From: Candidatus Levyibacteriota bacterium
Lineage (GTDB): Bacteria; Patescibacteriota; Microgenomatia; Levybacterales; UBA12049
Direction of reading: 5' to 3'
Assembly: GCA_016192645.1 (NCBI GenBank)
Contig: JACPTT010000033.1
Location: 1-8,090, forward strand
Length of the DNA: 8,090 nt
A program made the translations under genes and the position numbers. Shown here piece by piece: positions 1 through 6,860 of the stretch; position 1 is the first letter of the stretch; every line of letters starts with the position of its first letter. The notes beneath the pieces were generated by a model. The model did no database searches, was not told the DNA's origin, and was given only the letters and a program-made list of their open reading frames with translations.

Positions 1-741
1 GTAATCAAGCGGGCTTTTGAGGCCGGGGTTACTAAGATTATAAATGTTGGCACAAAGATTGATTCGAGCCAAAAAGCGGTGGAACTTGCTTCTCAATACA
101 AAAACTTATATGCGATAGTGGGAGTTCATCCTCATCATGCGGATAAGCTAGGGGTTGGATGGGAGAAAGAGCTTGAAAAACTCTCTAGGGCGCCAAAAGT
201 TGTTGCAATTGGCGAGTGCGGGATGGATTATTACAGCTATAAATCAAATGATATTGTGGATCCAAGGGTTCAGAAAAAGGTGTTTATCAAACAAATCGAA
301 TTAGCCCACAAACTCAAGCTTCCTCTTCAGATTCACAACCGCCATGCAGGAGGGGAGATTCTTAATGTTCTGTTAAATCATAAATCTTATCTTGCAAATC
401 CTCCCGGCATGTTTCATTGCTTTTCGGGAAACCTAGATTTTCTCAAAAAAGTTCTTGATCTTGGATTTTATGTTGGTTTTGATGGTAACATTACTTATAA
501 AGGCAAAGCGCCTGGCGAAGAGACAGAGCTTTCCGAGCTTGTTAGCTACGCACCATTGGATCGAATCGTACTTGAAACAGATAGTCCATTTTTGACTCCT
601 GTTCCTCACCGCGGTAGCAGAAATGAGCCTTCTTATGTTATAATTATTGGTGAGTTTGTGGCACAAATAAAGGGCGTATTGTTTGAGAAAGTTGTTAGGG
701 AGACAACAATAAACGCAAACACAATCTTTCGATTAAACTAA
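1..741 (+). CDS. tatD: TatD family metal-dependent hydrolase (DNase), 5'-truncated by window edge
   Basis: The frame is open from base 1, so the gene starts outside the window. 246 residues are visible, against about 255-265 usual for the family, so only a short N-terminus including the DxHxH metal motif is missing. The rest of the TIM-barrel signature is present: VGVHPHH near residue 40, IGECGMD with the metal-ligand Glu at about 72, QIH with His at about 112, FHCFSG with His at about 139, and ETDSPFL with Asp at about 194, followed by HRGSRNEP. Known members are Mg/Mn-dependent 3'-5' exonucleases or deoxyribonucleases of the amidohydrolase superfamily, acting in the cytoplasm. An internal GTG at 79 is only a Val codon, because conserved sequence precedes it. 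The stop lies 3 nt before the glycosyltransferase start, so it is the first visible gene of the operon. It has no obvious role in envelope glycosylation. Family assignment is firm; the exact substrate is not. Confidence 0.95.
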   Translation, partial: VIKRAFEAGVTKIINVGTKIDSSQKAVELASQYKNLYAIVGVHPHHADKLGVGWEKELEKLSRAPKVVAIGECGMDYYSYKSNDIVDPRVQKKVFIKQIELAHKLKLPLQIHNRHAGGEILNVLLNHKSYLANPPGMFHCFSGNLDFLKKVLDLGFYVGFDGNITYKGKAPGEETELSELVSYAPLDRIVLETDSPFLTPVPHRGSRNEPSYVIIIGEFVAQIKGVLFEKVVRETTINANTIFRLN

Positions 742-744
742 GGT

Positions 745-2238
745 ATGACAGATTTTTTTGATGCTCTATTTGCCCGCTATCCTACTAAAACAAGGCGTTT
801 TTTGGAGCTTTTGCCGGGTTTTGTTTCCTGGACACTTATCTTTGCTCCTATCTGGGGTTCGCTTTTTATCCCATATGTTATTGCGTACTTTATTATCTTT
901 TTTGATGTTTACTGGTTCTATAAGTCTTTTTCCTTGGCAATAACAGCCTTTATTGCCTCAAAAAAAATAGAAGAAGCCGAAAAGAAAGATTGGCAGGCAA
1001 GAGCCCAAAAGTGCAAAGGTTTTAGAAATCTTTATCATGTTGTAATTATTCCCAACTATACAGAAAAAATTGCAAAGCTTAAAGTTTCAATTCAATCTAT
1101 TGCCTCTCAAACATTTCCAGCAAAGCGAATATTTGTTGTCTTGGCAATGGAAAAGCGAGAAGAAGATGCAAGGGTAAAGGCTCAAGCTCTGATTGGCGAA
1201 TTTAAGAATAAATTTGCCGCAGTAATTGCAACCTACCATCCGGATGTTGCGGGAGAAGTAAAAGGCAAATCTTCAAATCAGGCGTTTGCGGCAAAATACG
1301 TATATCGAAAATTGGTAAAAAAAGGAATTATTGATATTAATTTTACAACGGTTTCCTCCGTTGATGCGGATTCTATTTTTGACAAGCAATATTTTTCCTA
1401 CCTTGCCTATAAATTCTTAAATGACAGAAATCGCTACCATAAATTTTGGCAATCGGCAACTGTTTACGACAACAATATCTGGAAAGTTCCTGCGCCGACT
1501 AGAATTATTTCCTTTTTTGGGAGCCTTTGGCGAATGGCGGTTCTTGTTCATGGCGATCGTCTTATCTCAAACTCAACCTACTCCTTATCTTTCAAGCTCC
1601 TAAAAAAGATTGGATTTTGGGATACCGATGTTATTCCCGAGGATTATCGAATTTTCTTTAAGGCTTTTTATAAACAAAGAGGGAAGGTTTGGATTGAGCC
1701 AATCTTTCTAAAAACATCTATGGATGCACCGTTATCGTCAAGCTACTTAAGAAGCCTTAAAACTAAATACGAGCAGGAACGCCGCTGGTCATGGGGAGTG
1801 TCTGACGATCCGCTTTTTATTAAATGGTGGTTAACCGTGCCAAACGTCCCTTTCTTGAGAAAAACAACAATGCTTTTGAATGTTTTAATTGATCATTTCC
1901 TCTGGCCTGTAAATTGGTTTATTATAACGATTGCGGCAAATATTATGCCTTTTATAAACCCTGTTTTCTCTCGCACCGCTTTGGGATACAATCTGCCAAA
2001 AATGGCAGGTTTTATCTTGACTTTATGCATTTTTGCAATCGTTGCAATGATATTGATAACTCTTAAGAACAATCGCAGCGCCTCACAGACATTGAGTGTA
2101 CGCCGCTTCCTTTTTCCTCTGGAATTCGTGCTTTTGCCAATTGTTGGTTTTTTTCTTTCGACCCTTCCTGCTTTAATTTCCCATACCCAGCTTATGCGCG
2201 GTAAGCGTCTTGAATATAAAGTTACAGAAAAGTCATGA
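745..2238 (+). CDS. Membrane-bound family 2 glycosyltransferase (DxD, ED, QxxRW motifs)
   Basis: A 497-residue inverting GT-A type glycosyltransferase. One or two hydrophobic helices occupy roughly residues 25-70. The cytosolic catalytic domain spans about 95-350, and further membrane segments lie near 375-405, 418-440 and 455-480. Visible motifs are HVVIIPNY at the start of the Rossmann-like core, KGKSSNQA (173-180), the metal/nucleotide-sugar motif SVDADS with D207 and D209, the likely catalytic acid in IPED (E299-D300), and QERRW (344-348), matching the QxxRW acceptor/processivity motif. This motif set is known from membrane GT2 synthases (cellulose synthase and hyaluronan synthase type), but many non-processive relatives share it, so sugar and acceptor are unknown. 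The ATG follows the tatD stop by 3 nt; an AAGG just before it is too close to be a good ribosome site, suggesting translation coupled to tatD. Its TGA stop overlaps the next start (ATGA). It probably works at the inner face of the membrane in lipid-linked glycan assembly. Confidence 0.9.
   Translation: MTDFFDALFARYPTKTRRFLELLPGFVSWTLIFAPIWGSLFIPYVIAYFIIFFDVYWFYKSFSLAITAFIASKKIEEAEKKDWQARAQKCKGFRNLYHVVIIPNYTEKIAKLKVSIQSIASQTFPAKRIFVVLAMEKREEDARVKAQALIGEFKNKFAAVIATYHPDVAGEVKGKSSNQAFAAKYVYRKLVKKGIIDINFTTVSSVDADSIFDKQYFSYLAYKFLNDRNRYHKFWQSATVYDNNIWKVPAPTRIISFFGSLWRMAVLVHGDRLISNSTYSLSFKLLKKIGFWDTDVIPEDYRIFFKAFYKQRGKVWIEPIFLKTSMDAPLSSSYLRSLKTKYEQERRWSWGVSDDPLFIKWWLTVPNVPFLRKTTMLLNVLIDHFLWPVNWFIITIAANIMPFINPVFSRTALGYNLPKMAGFILTLCIFAIVAMILITLKNNRSASQTLSVRRFLFPLEFVLLPIVGFFLSTLPALISHTQLMRGKRLEYKVTEKS
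1990..2011 (+). other. Intragenic hairpin in the GT2 gene
   Basis: AATCTGCCA (1990-1998) and TGGCAGGTT (2003-2011) pair over nine positions, including one G-U, around an AAAA loop, and are followed by TTATCTT. It resembles a weak intrinsic terminator inside the reading frame and could lower expression of the downstream operon genes, or may be chance. Confidence 0.3.
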
Positions 2239-3725
2239 AGTTTGCCCATCTTGAAAAAACAAAAGATTTTTGGTTTTTGATTATTATTTCTTTTGTTTTT
2301 TTCCTCTTTCGTTTGCCTAGCCTTTTTGAGCCTTACTGGTATGGAGATGAAGGCATCTATCAGGTTATTGGCATGGCGCTTAAACAAGGGAGATTACTTT
2401 ATGCAGAGATTTGGGATAATAAACCACCGCTTCTTTATGTGCTTTATGCCTTTTTTTCTTCCGATCAATTTAGCCTAAGGCTGGTCTCCTTAATCTTTGG
2501 ACTCTTTGCAACGGTTGCGTTTTTTTTCCTTGCCAAGCTTCTTTTTTTAACTTCAAAGAAAATTATTTTTTATACAACTTCTCTTTTTGCAATTCTTTTT
2601 GCAATGCCTTTTCTTGAGGGTAATATTGCAAATGCGGAGAACTTCATGTTGTTTCCAATCCTCTTAGCAGCGCTCTTAGTGGTTCGGCACCTCTCCTCTA
2701 AAAACCGCTGGGAACTTTTGGGAGCCGGATTTTTGCTTTCTATCGCTTTTCTTTTTAAAACGGTTGCCATTTTTGATTTAGCAGCTTTTTTAGTGTTTTT
2801 ATTTCTTGTATTGTATAAAGACAAAAAGCATTTTGTTTCTCAAATTGGCGACTTTGCTATTTTTTTGGGGAGTTTTTCCCTGCCCATATTGGGAGTTGCC
2901 TTATTTTTTATCTTTTCTGGTATTTTTACGGATTTTTTTAATGCCGCCTTTTTCCAAATGGTAGGTTATGTTGAGTATGGAAATAAGTTTTTAATCGGGC
3001 AGGGACTTCTTTTTTTCAAACTAATTTTGCTTTCTTTTTTCCTCGGCTTCCTTTTTTTAAAACGAACTGTATTTTCACACGCCTCACTTTTTATACTTTC
3101 TTGGCTGGCATTTTCCCTTTTTAATGCTTTTTTTGCCCAGCGGCCTTATACGCATTATCTTTTAGTACTTCTTCCAAGTTTAGTACTTTTCGCAGGACTT
3201 ATCTTCCATGGTGGGTTTTTCAAAGAAGGAACATTTAAGTTAGCTCAAGCGATAAAGATGCAAAAAGTGGGACTTACGGTTTTTCTGCTTCTCCTTTTTA
3301 TTCTAGGCAAAAACTTTCATGTTTATGGCAAGATCTCCTCGTATTACCAAAACTTTATCCTCTTTATGGCGGGTAAAAAAAGCGTTTTTTCTTACCGAGT
3401 ATTCTTTGATAGGAATACGCCGAGAGATTATGCCGTTGCGGAGTTTTTGAAAACTCACACAAAAGAAAAAGATCAAGTTTTTATTTGGGGGAATAATGCT
3501 CAAGTTTATACCTTGGTTGGCAAATTGCCGCCAGGCAGATACACCGTTGCCTATCACGCAGCCTCAAGCCGCGCTTCACTTTTAGAAACCCAGAGTGATC
3601 TTGAAAAGAAAAAGCCAAGATTTATTGTAATTATGCCAAAACAAGGTCAAATTCCCTATCCGTTATCTAGTTATTCTTTAAGATTTATAATTGAGGAGAT
3701 CTCAATTTATGAAAGTATTCTTTAG
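2235..3725 (+). CDS. GT39/ArnT-like membrane glycosyltransferase (polyprenyl-phosphate-sugar dependent)
   Basis: A 496-residue polytopic GT-C protein with about ten hydrophobic helices between residues 12 and 375 and a soluble C-terminal part. The first external loop carries YGDEGIY, with the family catalytic Asp at D38 (D38-E39), followed by WDNKPPLLY (60-68), a hallmark of the PMT/ArnT (GT39/PMT_2) group. RPYTHYLL (303-310) is a further family-like motif. The C-terminal region has VFIWGNNAQVY and LPPGRYTVAYH (about 415-441), common in bacterial members. Known relatives move a sugar from a polyprenyl-phosphate donor to protein, lipid A or other surface acceptors on the outer face of the membrane. 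Here the donor could be made by the downstream UbiA- and MraY-like products; that link is inferred from context. The start overlaps the GT2 stop as ATGA, and the end overlaps the next gene by 17 nt, so translational coupling is likely. No strong Shine-Dalgarno is seen. Acceptor unknown. Confidence 0.88.
   Translation: MKFAHLEKTKDFWFLIIISFVFFLFRLPSLFEPYWYGDEGIYQVIGMALKQGRLLYAEIWDNKPPLLYVLYAFFSSDQFSLRLVSLIFGLFATVAFFFLAKLLFLTSKKIIFYTTSLFAILFAMPFLEGNIANAENFMLFPILLAALLVVRHLSSKNRWELLGAGFLLSIAFLFKTVAIFDLAAFLVFLFLVLYKDKKHFVSQIGDFAIFLGSFSLPILGVALFFIFSGIFTDFFNAAFFQMVGYVEYGNKFLIGQGLLFFKLILLSFFLGFLFLKRTVFSHASLFILSWLAFSLFNAFFAQRPYTHYLLVLLPSLVLFAGLIFHGGFFKEGTFKLAQAIKMQKVGLTVFLLLLFILGKNFHVYGKISSYYQNFILFMAGKKSVFSYRVFFDRNTPRDYAVAEFLKTHTKEKDQVFIWGNNAQVYTLVGKLPPGRYTVAYHAASSRASLLETQSDLEKKKPRFIVIMPKQGQIPYPLSSYSLRFIIEEISIYESIL
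3693..3698 (+). promoter_or_regulatory. Ribosome binding site for the small membrane protein gene
   Basis: GAGGAG lies 10 nt before the ATG at 3709. It is the best Shine-Dalgarno match in the operon and sits inside the end of the GT39 gene. It decides the start at 3709 rather than the in-frame TTG at 3691, which lies upstream of the site itself. Confidence 0.65.
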
Positions 3726-4062
3726 TACTCTTCGAAGCGACAGAATTCTCTATGTTGGTTTTTTGCTGTCGGTTGCTCTTATTATCCTAACAACGGTAGT
3801 AATCCTATTTCTTTATAGGAGCTTACCGCCTTTTATTCCTCTTTATAATCAACTGCCGTGGGGAGAATCAAGGCTTGGAACAAAAATTGAGATATTCATC
3901 CCCGTTTTTTTAGCCACCCTTATCTTTAGCACTAATGGCATTTTGGCTTCTCTTCTTTATTTAAAAATACCGCTTGTTGCTCGTATATTTTCTATAACAA
4001 GCCTTTTAATCTCGTTTCTTTTGCTTCTTTTTATTATACGGTTAATGCGGCTCATGATCTAA
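3709..4062 (+). CDS. Small three-helix membrane protein, unknown function (LPPxxPL...PWGE motif)
   Basis: A 117-residue protein with three clear hydrophobic helices at about 14-36, 60-84 and 90-114. Between helices 1 and 2 lies a polar loop with LPPFIPLYNQ (39-48) and PWGESRLG (50-57). A PP-x-[IV]-P loop after the first helix loosely recalls DUF1648-type membrane proteins, but the match is too short to assign it, and I do not recognise an enzymatic motif. My impression is that small proteins with a LPPxxPLFY...PWGE loop recur in Microgenomates genomes; that is memory, not a search result. The ATG at 3709 is chosen because GAGGAG precedes it at good spacing; an in-frame TTG at 3691 has no such site. 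It overlaps the GT39 gene by 17 nt and is followed after one base by the phosphoglycosyl transferase gene, so it is co-expressed with both. A role as accessory or partner subunit of a neighbouring membrane enzyme is plausible but unproven. Confidence 0.82.
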   Translation: MKVFFSTLRSDRILYVGFLLSVALIILTTVVILFLYRSLPPFIPLYNQLPWGESRLGTKIEIFIPVFLATLIFSTNGILASLLYLKIPLVARIFSITSLLISFLLLLFIIRLMRLMI

Positions 4063-4063
4063 T

Positions 4064-5092
4064 ATGGAGAGTATTTTTTATCCTTTTCTCGCAGCATTTA
4101 TTGCCACAATTTTGGTAGTGCCCCCAAGCTTAATTATTCTTAAAAAGGCAAGGTTATATGATGATCCAAGGCGTCATAAACATCCAGCTATTATTCACAA
4201 AAAGCCAGTTCCAAGGGGAGGGGGGATACCGCTTTTTATCGGTATTATTTTTGCCGGAATATTTTTTCTTCCTTTAACCAAGATTACCGGCGCTCTTTTT
4301 TTCGCTGCCCTTATTGCTCTTATTATTGGCGTTTTGGATGATAAATTTGATATTTCTCCATACCTTCGCTTCCTTGCCAATATCGCGGTGGCGCTTATTA
4401 TTGTTTTCTTTGGGGGAGTCAATATCGCTTTTATTACAAATCCTTTAGGCGGAATACTAAATCTTTCGCCTCTTTCAACACTAATCAGTTTGCTCTGGCT
4501 TGTTTGGGTCATGAACATGCTAAATTGGAGCAAGGGTGTTGATGGGCAAATGCCGGGAATTGTGGTAATATCGGCAATAGTTATAGGAATTTTAAGCATG
4601 CGCTTTTCTGATTTTTCCCAAGAGACACTGATTGCTACAAAACTCTCTTTTATTATTGCCGGAGCATCTTTGGGTTTTTTGCTCTTTAATTTCTATCCGG
4701 CAAAAATATTCCCCGGGTATGGTGCAACCGCTGTCTACCTTTTGCTTGGAGCGGTATCAATTATATCTTCGGCAAAGCTGGCAACGGCAATTCTTGTTAT
4801 GGGCGTACCAATGGTCGATGGCGTATTCACTATTGTGCGAAGAATTTTAACAGGCCGTTCTCCTTTTTGGCACGACAATAAACATCTTCATCATTTATTG
4901 CTTCGACTCGGCTTTAAACAGCCAGCTATTGCCGTTTTTTATTGGTTCGTTTCTGCTTTACTAGGGGTGACTTCGCTTCTTCTCTCAAGCCGTGGCAAAC
5001 TTTTTGCTATTATTATGTTGGCAGTAGTCGTGGGAGGAGCACTGCTTTTTCTTCATTTTATTTTACGGAGAAATGAAAAAAACACTTTTTAA
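4064..5092 (+). CDS. WecA/TagO/MraY-like polyprenyl-phosphate phosphoglycosyl transferase, divergent active site
   Basis: A 342-residue polytopic protein (about ten helices) of the family that transfers a sugar-1-phosphate from a UDP-sugar to a polyprenyl phosphate in the membrane. Family marks are DDPRRHKHP...HKKPVPRGGG (33-54), GVLDDKFD with D92-D93, NWSKGVDGQ (154-162), NFYPAKIFPGYGA (209-221), the VPMVDG...RR segment (248-260), and HLHH (274-277) near the last cytosolic loop. Two normally acidic positions are changed. The usual N-x-x-D-G-x-D-G motif has Lys157 at the first Asp, and the usual G-D-x-G-S metal motif reads GYGAT, with Tyr219 in place of Asp. Length and topology are normal and the frame is intact, so this is not a pseudogene. 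It may be a distinct subfamily with altered chemistry. The start follows the previous stop by one base (TAATATG) with no Shine-Dalgarno, suggesting coupled translation. It overlaps the UbiA gene by 20 nt. Family membership is firm; activity is uncertain. Confidence 0.88.
   Translation: MESIFYPFLAAFIATILVVPPSLIILKKARLYDDPRRHKHPAIIHKKPVPRGGGIPLFIGIIFAGIFFLPLTKITGALFFAALIALIIGVLDDKFDISPYLRFLANIAVALIIVFFGGVNIAFITNPLGGILNLSPLSTLISLLWLVWVMNMLNWSKGVDGQMPGIVVISAIVIGILSMRFSDFSQETLIATKLSFIIAGASLGFLLFNFYPAKIFPGYGATAVYLLLGAVSIISSAKLATAILVMGVPMVDGVFTIVRRILTGRSPFWHDNKHLHHLLLRLGFKQPAIAVFYWFVSALLGVTSLLLSSRGKLFAIIMLAVVVGGALLFLHFILRRNEKNTF
5067..5070 (+). promoter_or_regulatory. GGAG close to the UbiA-family gene start
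   Basis: GGAG lies only 2 nt before the ATG at 5073, inside the end of the preceding gene. Spacing is shorter than usual, so it may help re-initiation by ribosomes finishing the upstream gene at 5092. The start itself is supported by the conserved N-terminus of the protein. Confidence 0.35.
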
Positions 5093-6017
5093 TATACTTA
5101 AGCTACTTAGGGTAAGGCAATGGATAAAAAATCTAGCGGTTTTTGCCGCCATTGTCTTTACCGGTCAGTTGTTTGAGATCGAAATTTTTCAAAAGGTCTT
5201 TATCGGTTTTTTGGTTTTCTGCGCTTTATCTTCTGCAATCTACATTGTTAATGACATTTTTGATATTGAAAAAGATAGGCTGCACCCTTTTAAAAAGTAT
5301 CGTCCGCTGGCTCATAATGATATCTCAATAAATTTTGCTTGGGCGCTTGCGATTCTTTTGGGTGCCGTCTCTTTATATGTTGGCTTTTTTGTAACTCCCG
5401 CATTTTTTATTTTGCTTATTATTTACTGTCTTCTTCAGCTTGCTTATTCCTTTTTCTTAAAAAACATTGCGATTGTTGATGTTTTAGCAATAGCCGCTGG
5501 ATATATCCTACGGGTGTATGCGGGAGAGTTTGCCTCCGGCTTTCACATCTCGGTATGGCTCCTTATGACTACGATAGCAATCTCTTTGTTTATTGCCGTT
5601 GGAAAACGAAGGTCTGAATTAACACTTGTTTCTCGGTATTCACATTCTCAAATAGCAGCGATTAGGAAGTCGCTTTCTCATTATTCGGAGCGACTTTTGG
5701 ACGTCTATGCGTCTATTTTTGCAACCTCAACCTTTATTACCTACTCTCTTTTTACATTTCTGGAAAATCCGGTAGGGATTAAGATATCATTTGGGTTATT
5801 TTTGCCTGATTTTTTGCCGGTGTTTTTTCAGAAAAAATGGCTGATGATAACAATAATTCCCGTAGTGTACGGACTTATGAGATATCTACAGGATATATAC
5901 GAAAAACATGAGGGAGAGAGTCCTGAAAAGGTTCTTCTTTCAGATATCCCGCTTCTTACAACAGTAGTTGTTTGGGTGGTTTTGGTTATTGGGATTATTT
6001 ATTTTATTGGTTCGTAG
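5073..6017 (+). CDS. UbiA-family prenyltransferase, decaprenyl-phosphate phosphoribosyltransferase-like
   Basis: A 314-residue polytopic membrane protein with about eight or nine helices. The N-terminus has the LLRVRQWIKNLAVFAA pattern typical of the decaprenyl-phosphate phosphoribosyltransferase (DPPR synthase) branch. The first aspartate motif is NDIFDIEKD (60-68), matching NDxxDxxxD, followed by RLHPFKKYRPLA (69-80). The second half of the active site reads YSFFLKNIAIVDV...LR (125-147), and GKRRSEL (177-183) follows. DPPR synthase (Rv3806c in mycobacteria) transfers phosphoribose from PRPP to decaprenyl phosphate, the first step to decaprenyl-phosphoryl-arabinose. The normal ending DRPL is DIPL here (291-294). 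If the reaction holds, the product or its arabinose derivative could feed the GT39 enzyme. The epimerase and phosphatase genes of that pathway are not in the window, so the product is inferred. The start overlaps the upstream gene by 20 nt. It is the last gene of the operon and ends 3 nt from the convergent gene. Confidence 0.85.
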   Translation: MKKTLFNILKLLRVRQWIKNLAVFAAIVFTGQLFEIEIFQKVFIGFLVFCALSSAIYIVNDIFDIEKDRLHPFKKYRPLAHNDISINFAWALAILLGAVSLYVGFFVTPAFFILLIIYCLLQLAYSFFLKNIAIVDVLAIAAGYILRVYAGEFASGFHISVWLLMTTIAISLFIAVGKRRSELTLVSRYSHSQIAAIRKSLSHYSERLLDVYASIFATSTFITYSLFTFLENPVGIKISFGLFLPDFLPVFFQKKWLMITIIPVVYGLMRYLQDIYEKHEGESPEKVLLSDIPLLTTVVVWVVLVIGIIYFIGS

Positions 6018-6035
6018 AGACTATTCTTTACGAGC
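6010..6035. terminator. Hairpin spanning the convergent stop codons, possible non-canonical terminator
   Basis: TCGTAGAGA (6012-6020) can pair with TCTTTACGA (6025-6033) around a 4-nt CTAT loop, giving 9 pairs including one G-U on the plus-strand RNA; outer U-G and G-C pairs may extend it. It covers the UbiA stop at 6015-6017 and the minus-strand stop at 6021-6023. No T-tract follows on either strand, so it is not a classical Rho-independent terminator. The stem is one mismatch weaker on the minus-strand RNA. It may protect 3' ends or be chance. Confidence 0.3.
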
Positions 6036-6845
6036 GTACTGACTGCTTATAAAGCCTGTTCTGCCGTCTTCTAATTTAATTTCCAACCAGCCTTGCGTTT
6101 CGCTTATTAGTTCATATGCTTCTTCGGGATTTACTCGTCCTATCTCTTGTGAGTCTAAAGAGGGGCTCTCCCGCACTCTTAAAAATCCAGTTGGAGTTTG
6201 AAGAATAATTACTTTTTGTTTTTGGAGCGTTGGGGTCGCTGATGGAGAGGCAGTACTTTTTATTTCATCGGTTATGCCAAGCGAGATAAGTGCCTCGAGT
6301 TTGTAGCCTAAGACAGTTCGGATACGAACTATTTTTTCGTTGTAACCGCTTTTTGTAAGCTTTAGTGTGTGATCTGAAGGGGTAACATCTTTTAAAAGCA
6401 GAGGAGTGATGCCTTTTAGGCTGCTGTTGAGAAAAAGATCTGCTTTGTCTGGCGATGAGAGAATTAAAATTTGTGCAGTCTTTTTATCCTCCATGGGAGT
6501 TAGGGTTATAATGCTGCCATGGGAGGCGGCTCCTTTTCCAAAAGTCCGATCAACCGCTGTTAAAACTGATTTTGCGATTTTGATTTTTTCCTCAAAGGGC
6601 GAGTAGCCCCCTTCCTTTGGAGCAAGTCTTATTGTATATTCTCCGCTTTTAATCATATCGGGCAACTCACATTTACAAAAAGGCGTTTCGCCAATTGATT
6701 TTCCATCCAAGTACACCTGGCTTTTTGGGGTGGAGGTGACCTGAAGCGCTCCTTTTCCGGAGGAGTTGGATAAAAAGTATGCCAAAGCCGTAATTGCCGG
6801 AACGGCAATAAGAAATGGAATAACAAAAAGCAATACCTTCTTCAT
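6021..6845 (-). CDS. Membrane-anchored PEGA-PEGA-SH3 domain surface protein
   Basis: A 274-residue protein starting at the ATG complementary to 6843-6845. The N-terminus MKKVLLF...ALAYFLS (1-26) is a signal anchor or uncleaved signal peptide, since no clear cleavage or lipobox cysteine is visible. Two PEGA-type beta domains follow: about 32-102, with VTSTPKSQVYLDGKSIGETP, and about 124-190, with LILSSPDKADLFLNSSLKGITPLLL and KSGYNEK. A Ser/Thr/Pro-rich linker (about 196-208) leads to a C-terminal bacterial SH3 domain (211-273) with LRVRESPS, IGRV, GWLEIKLEDGRTGFI and the YARKE end. PEGA and SH3b modules are common in surface-layer and wall-binding proteins, so a role in binding envelope polymers is likely; no enzyme domain is present. 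Two cysteines, FCKC (56-59), sit in PEGA 1. The frame stays open up to a GTG at 6944, but that start is not used here because it would add 33 residues ahead of the obvious signal anchor and overlap the promoter. It is convergent to the glycosyl operon and divergent from rpoB. Confidence 0.85.
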   Translation of the reverse strand: MKKVLLFVIPFLIAVPAITALAYFLSNSSGKGALQVTSTPKSQVYLDGKSIGETPFCKCELPDMIKSGEYTIRLAPKEGGYSPFEEKIKIAKSVLTAVDRTFGKGAASHGSIITLTPMEDKKTAQILILSSPDKADLFLNSSLKGITPLLLKDVTPSDHTLKLTKSGYNEKIVRIRTVLGYKLEALISLGITDEIKSTASPSATPTLQKQKVIILQTPTGFLRVRESPSLDSQEIGRVNPEEAYELISETQGWLEIKLEDGRTGFISSQYARKE

Positions 6846-6860
6846 CGTAACTGACAATAT

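Noticed and set aside
745..2238. Possible UGA recoding as in Gracilibacteria/Absconditabacteria
   Set aside because: The GT2 gene ends at TGA within an ATGA overlap with the next start, and no gene here needs read-through of TGA to stay in frame.
1893..2387. 164-codon open frame on the minus strand across the GT2/GT39 junction
   Set aside because: It lies antisense to two well-supported genes, is very Lys/Arg-rich with no recognisable domain, and fits a chance shadow in AT-rich coding DNA.
3691..3708. In-frame TTG start giving a 6-residue longer small membrane protein
   Set aside because: The good GAGGAG site at 3693-3698 lies just downstream of this TTG and is correctly spaced for the ATG at 3709; nothing supports the longer form.
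2235..3725. Long T-runs in the GT39 gene as possible frameshift sites or pseudogene signs
   Set aside because: The frame is intact from start to stop, all family motifs occur in order, and T-runs are expected from Phe/Leu-rich helices in AT-rich DNA.
4195..4599. 134-codon minus-strand frame opposite the phosphoglycosyl transferase
   Set aside because: It overlaps conserved motifs of the real gene and has a Pro/Ile/Lys-rich composition typical of an antisense shadow.
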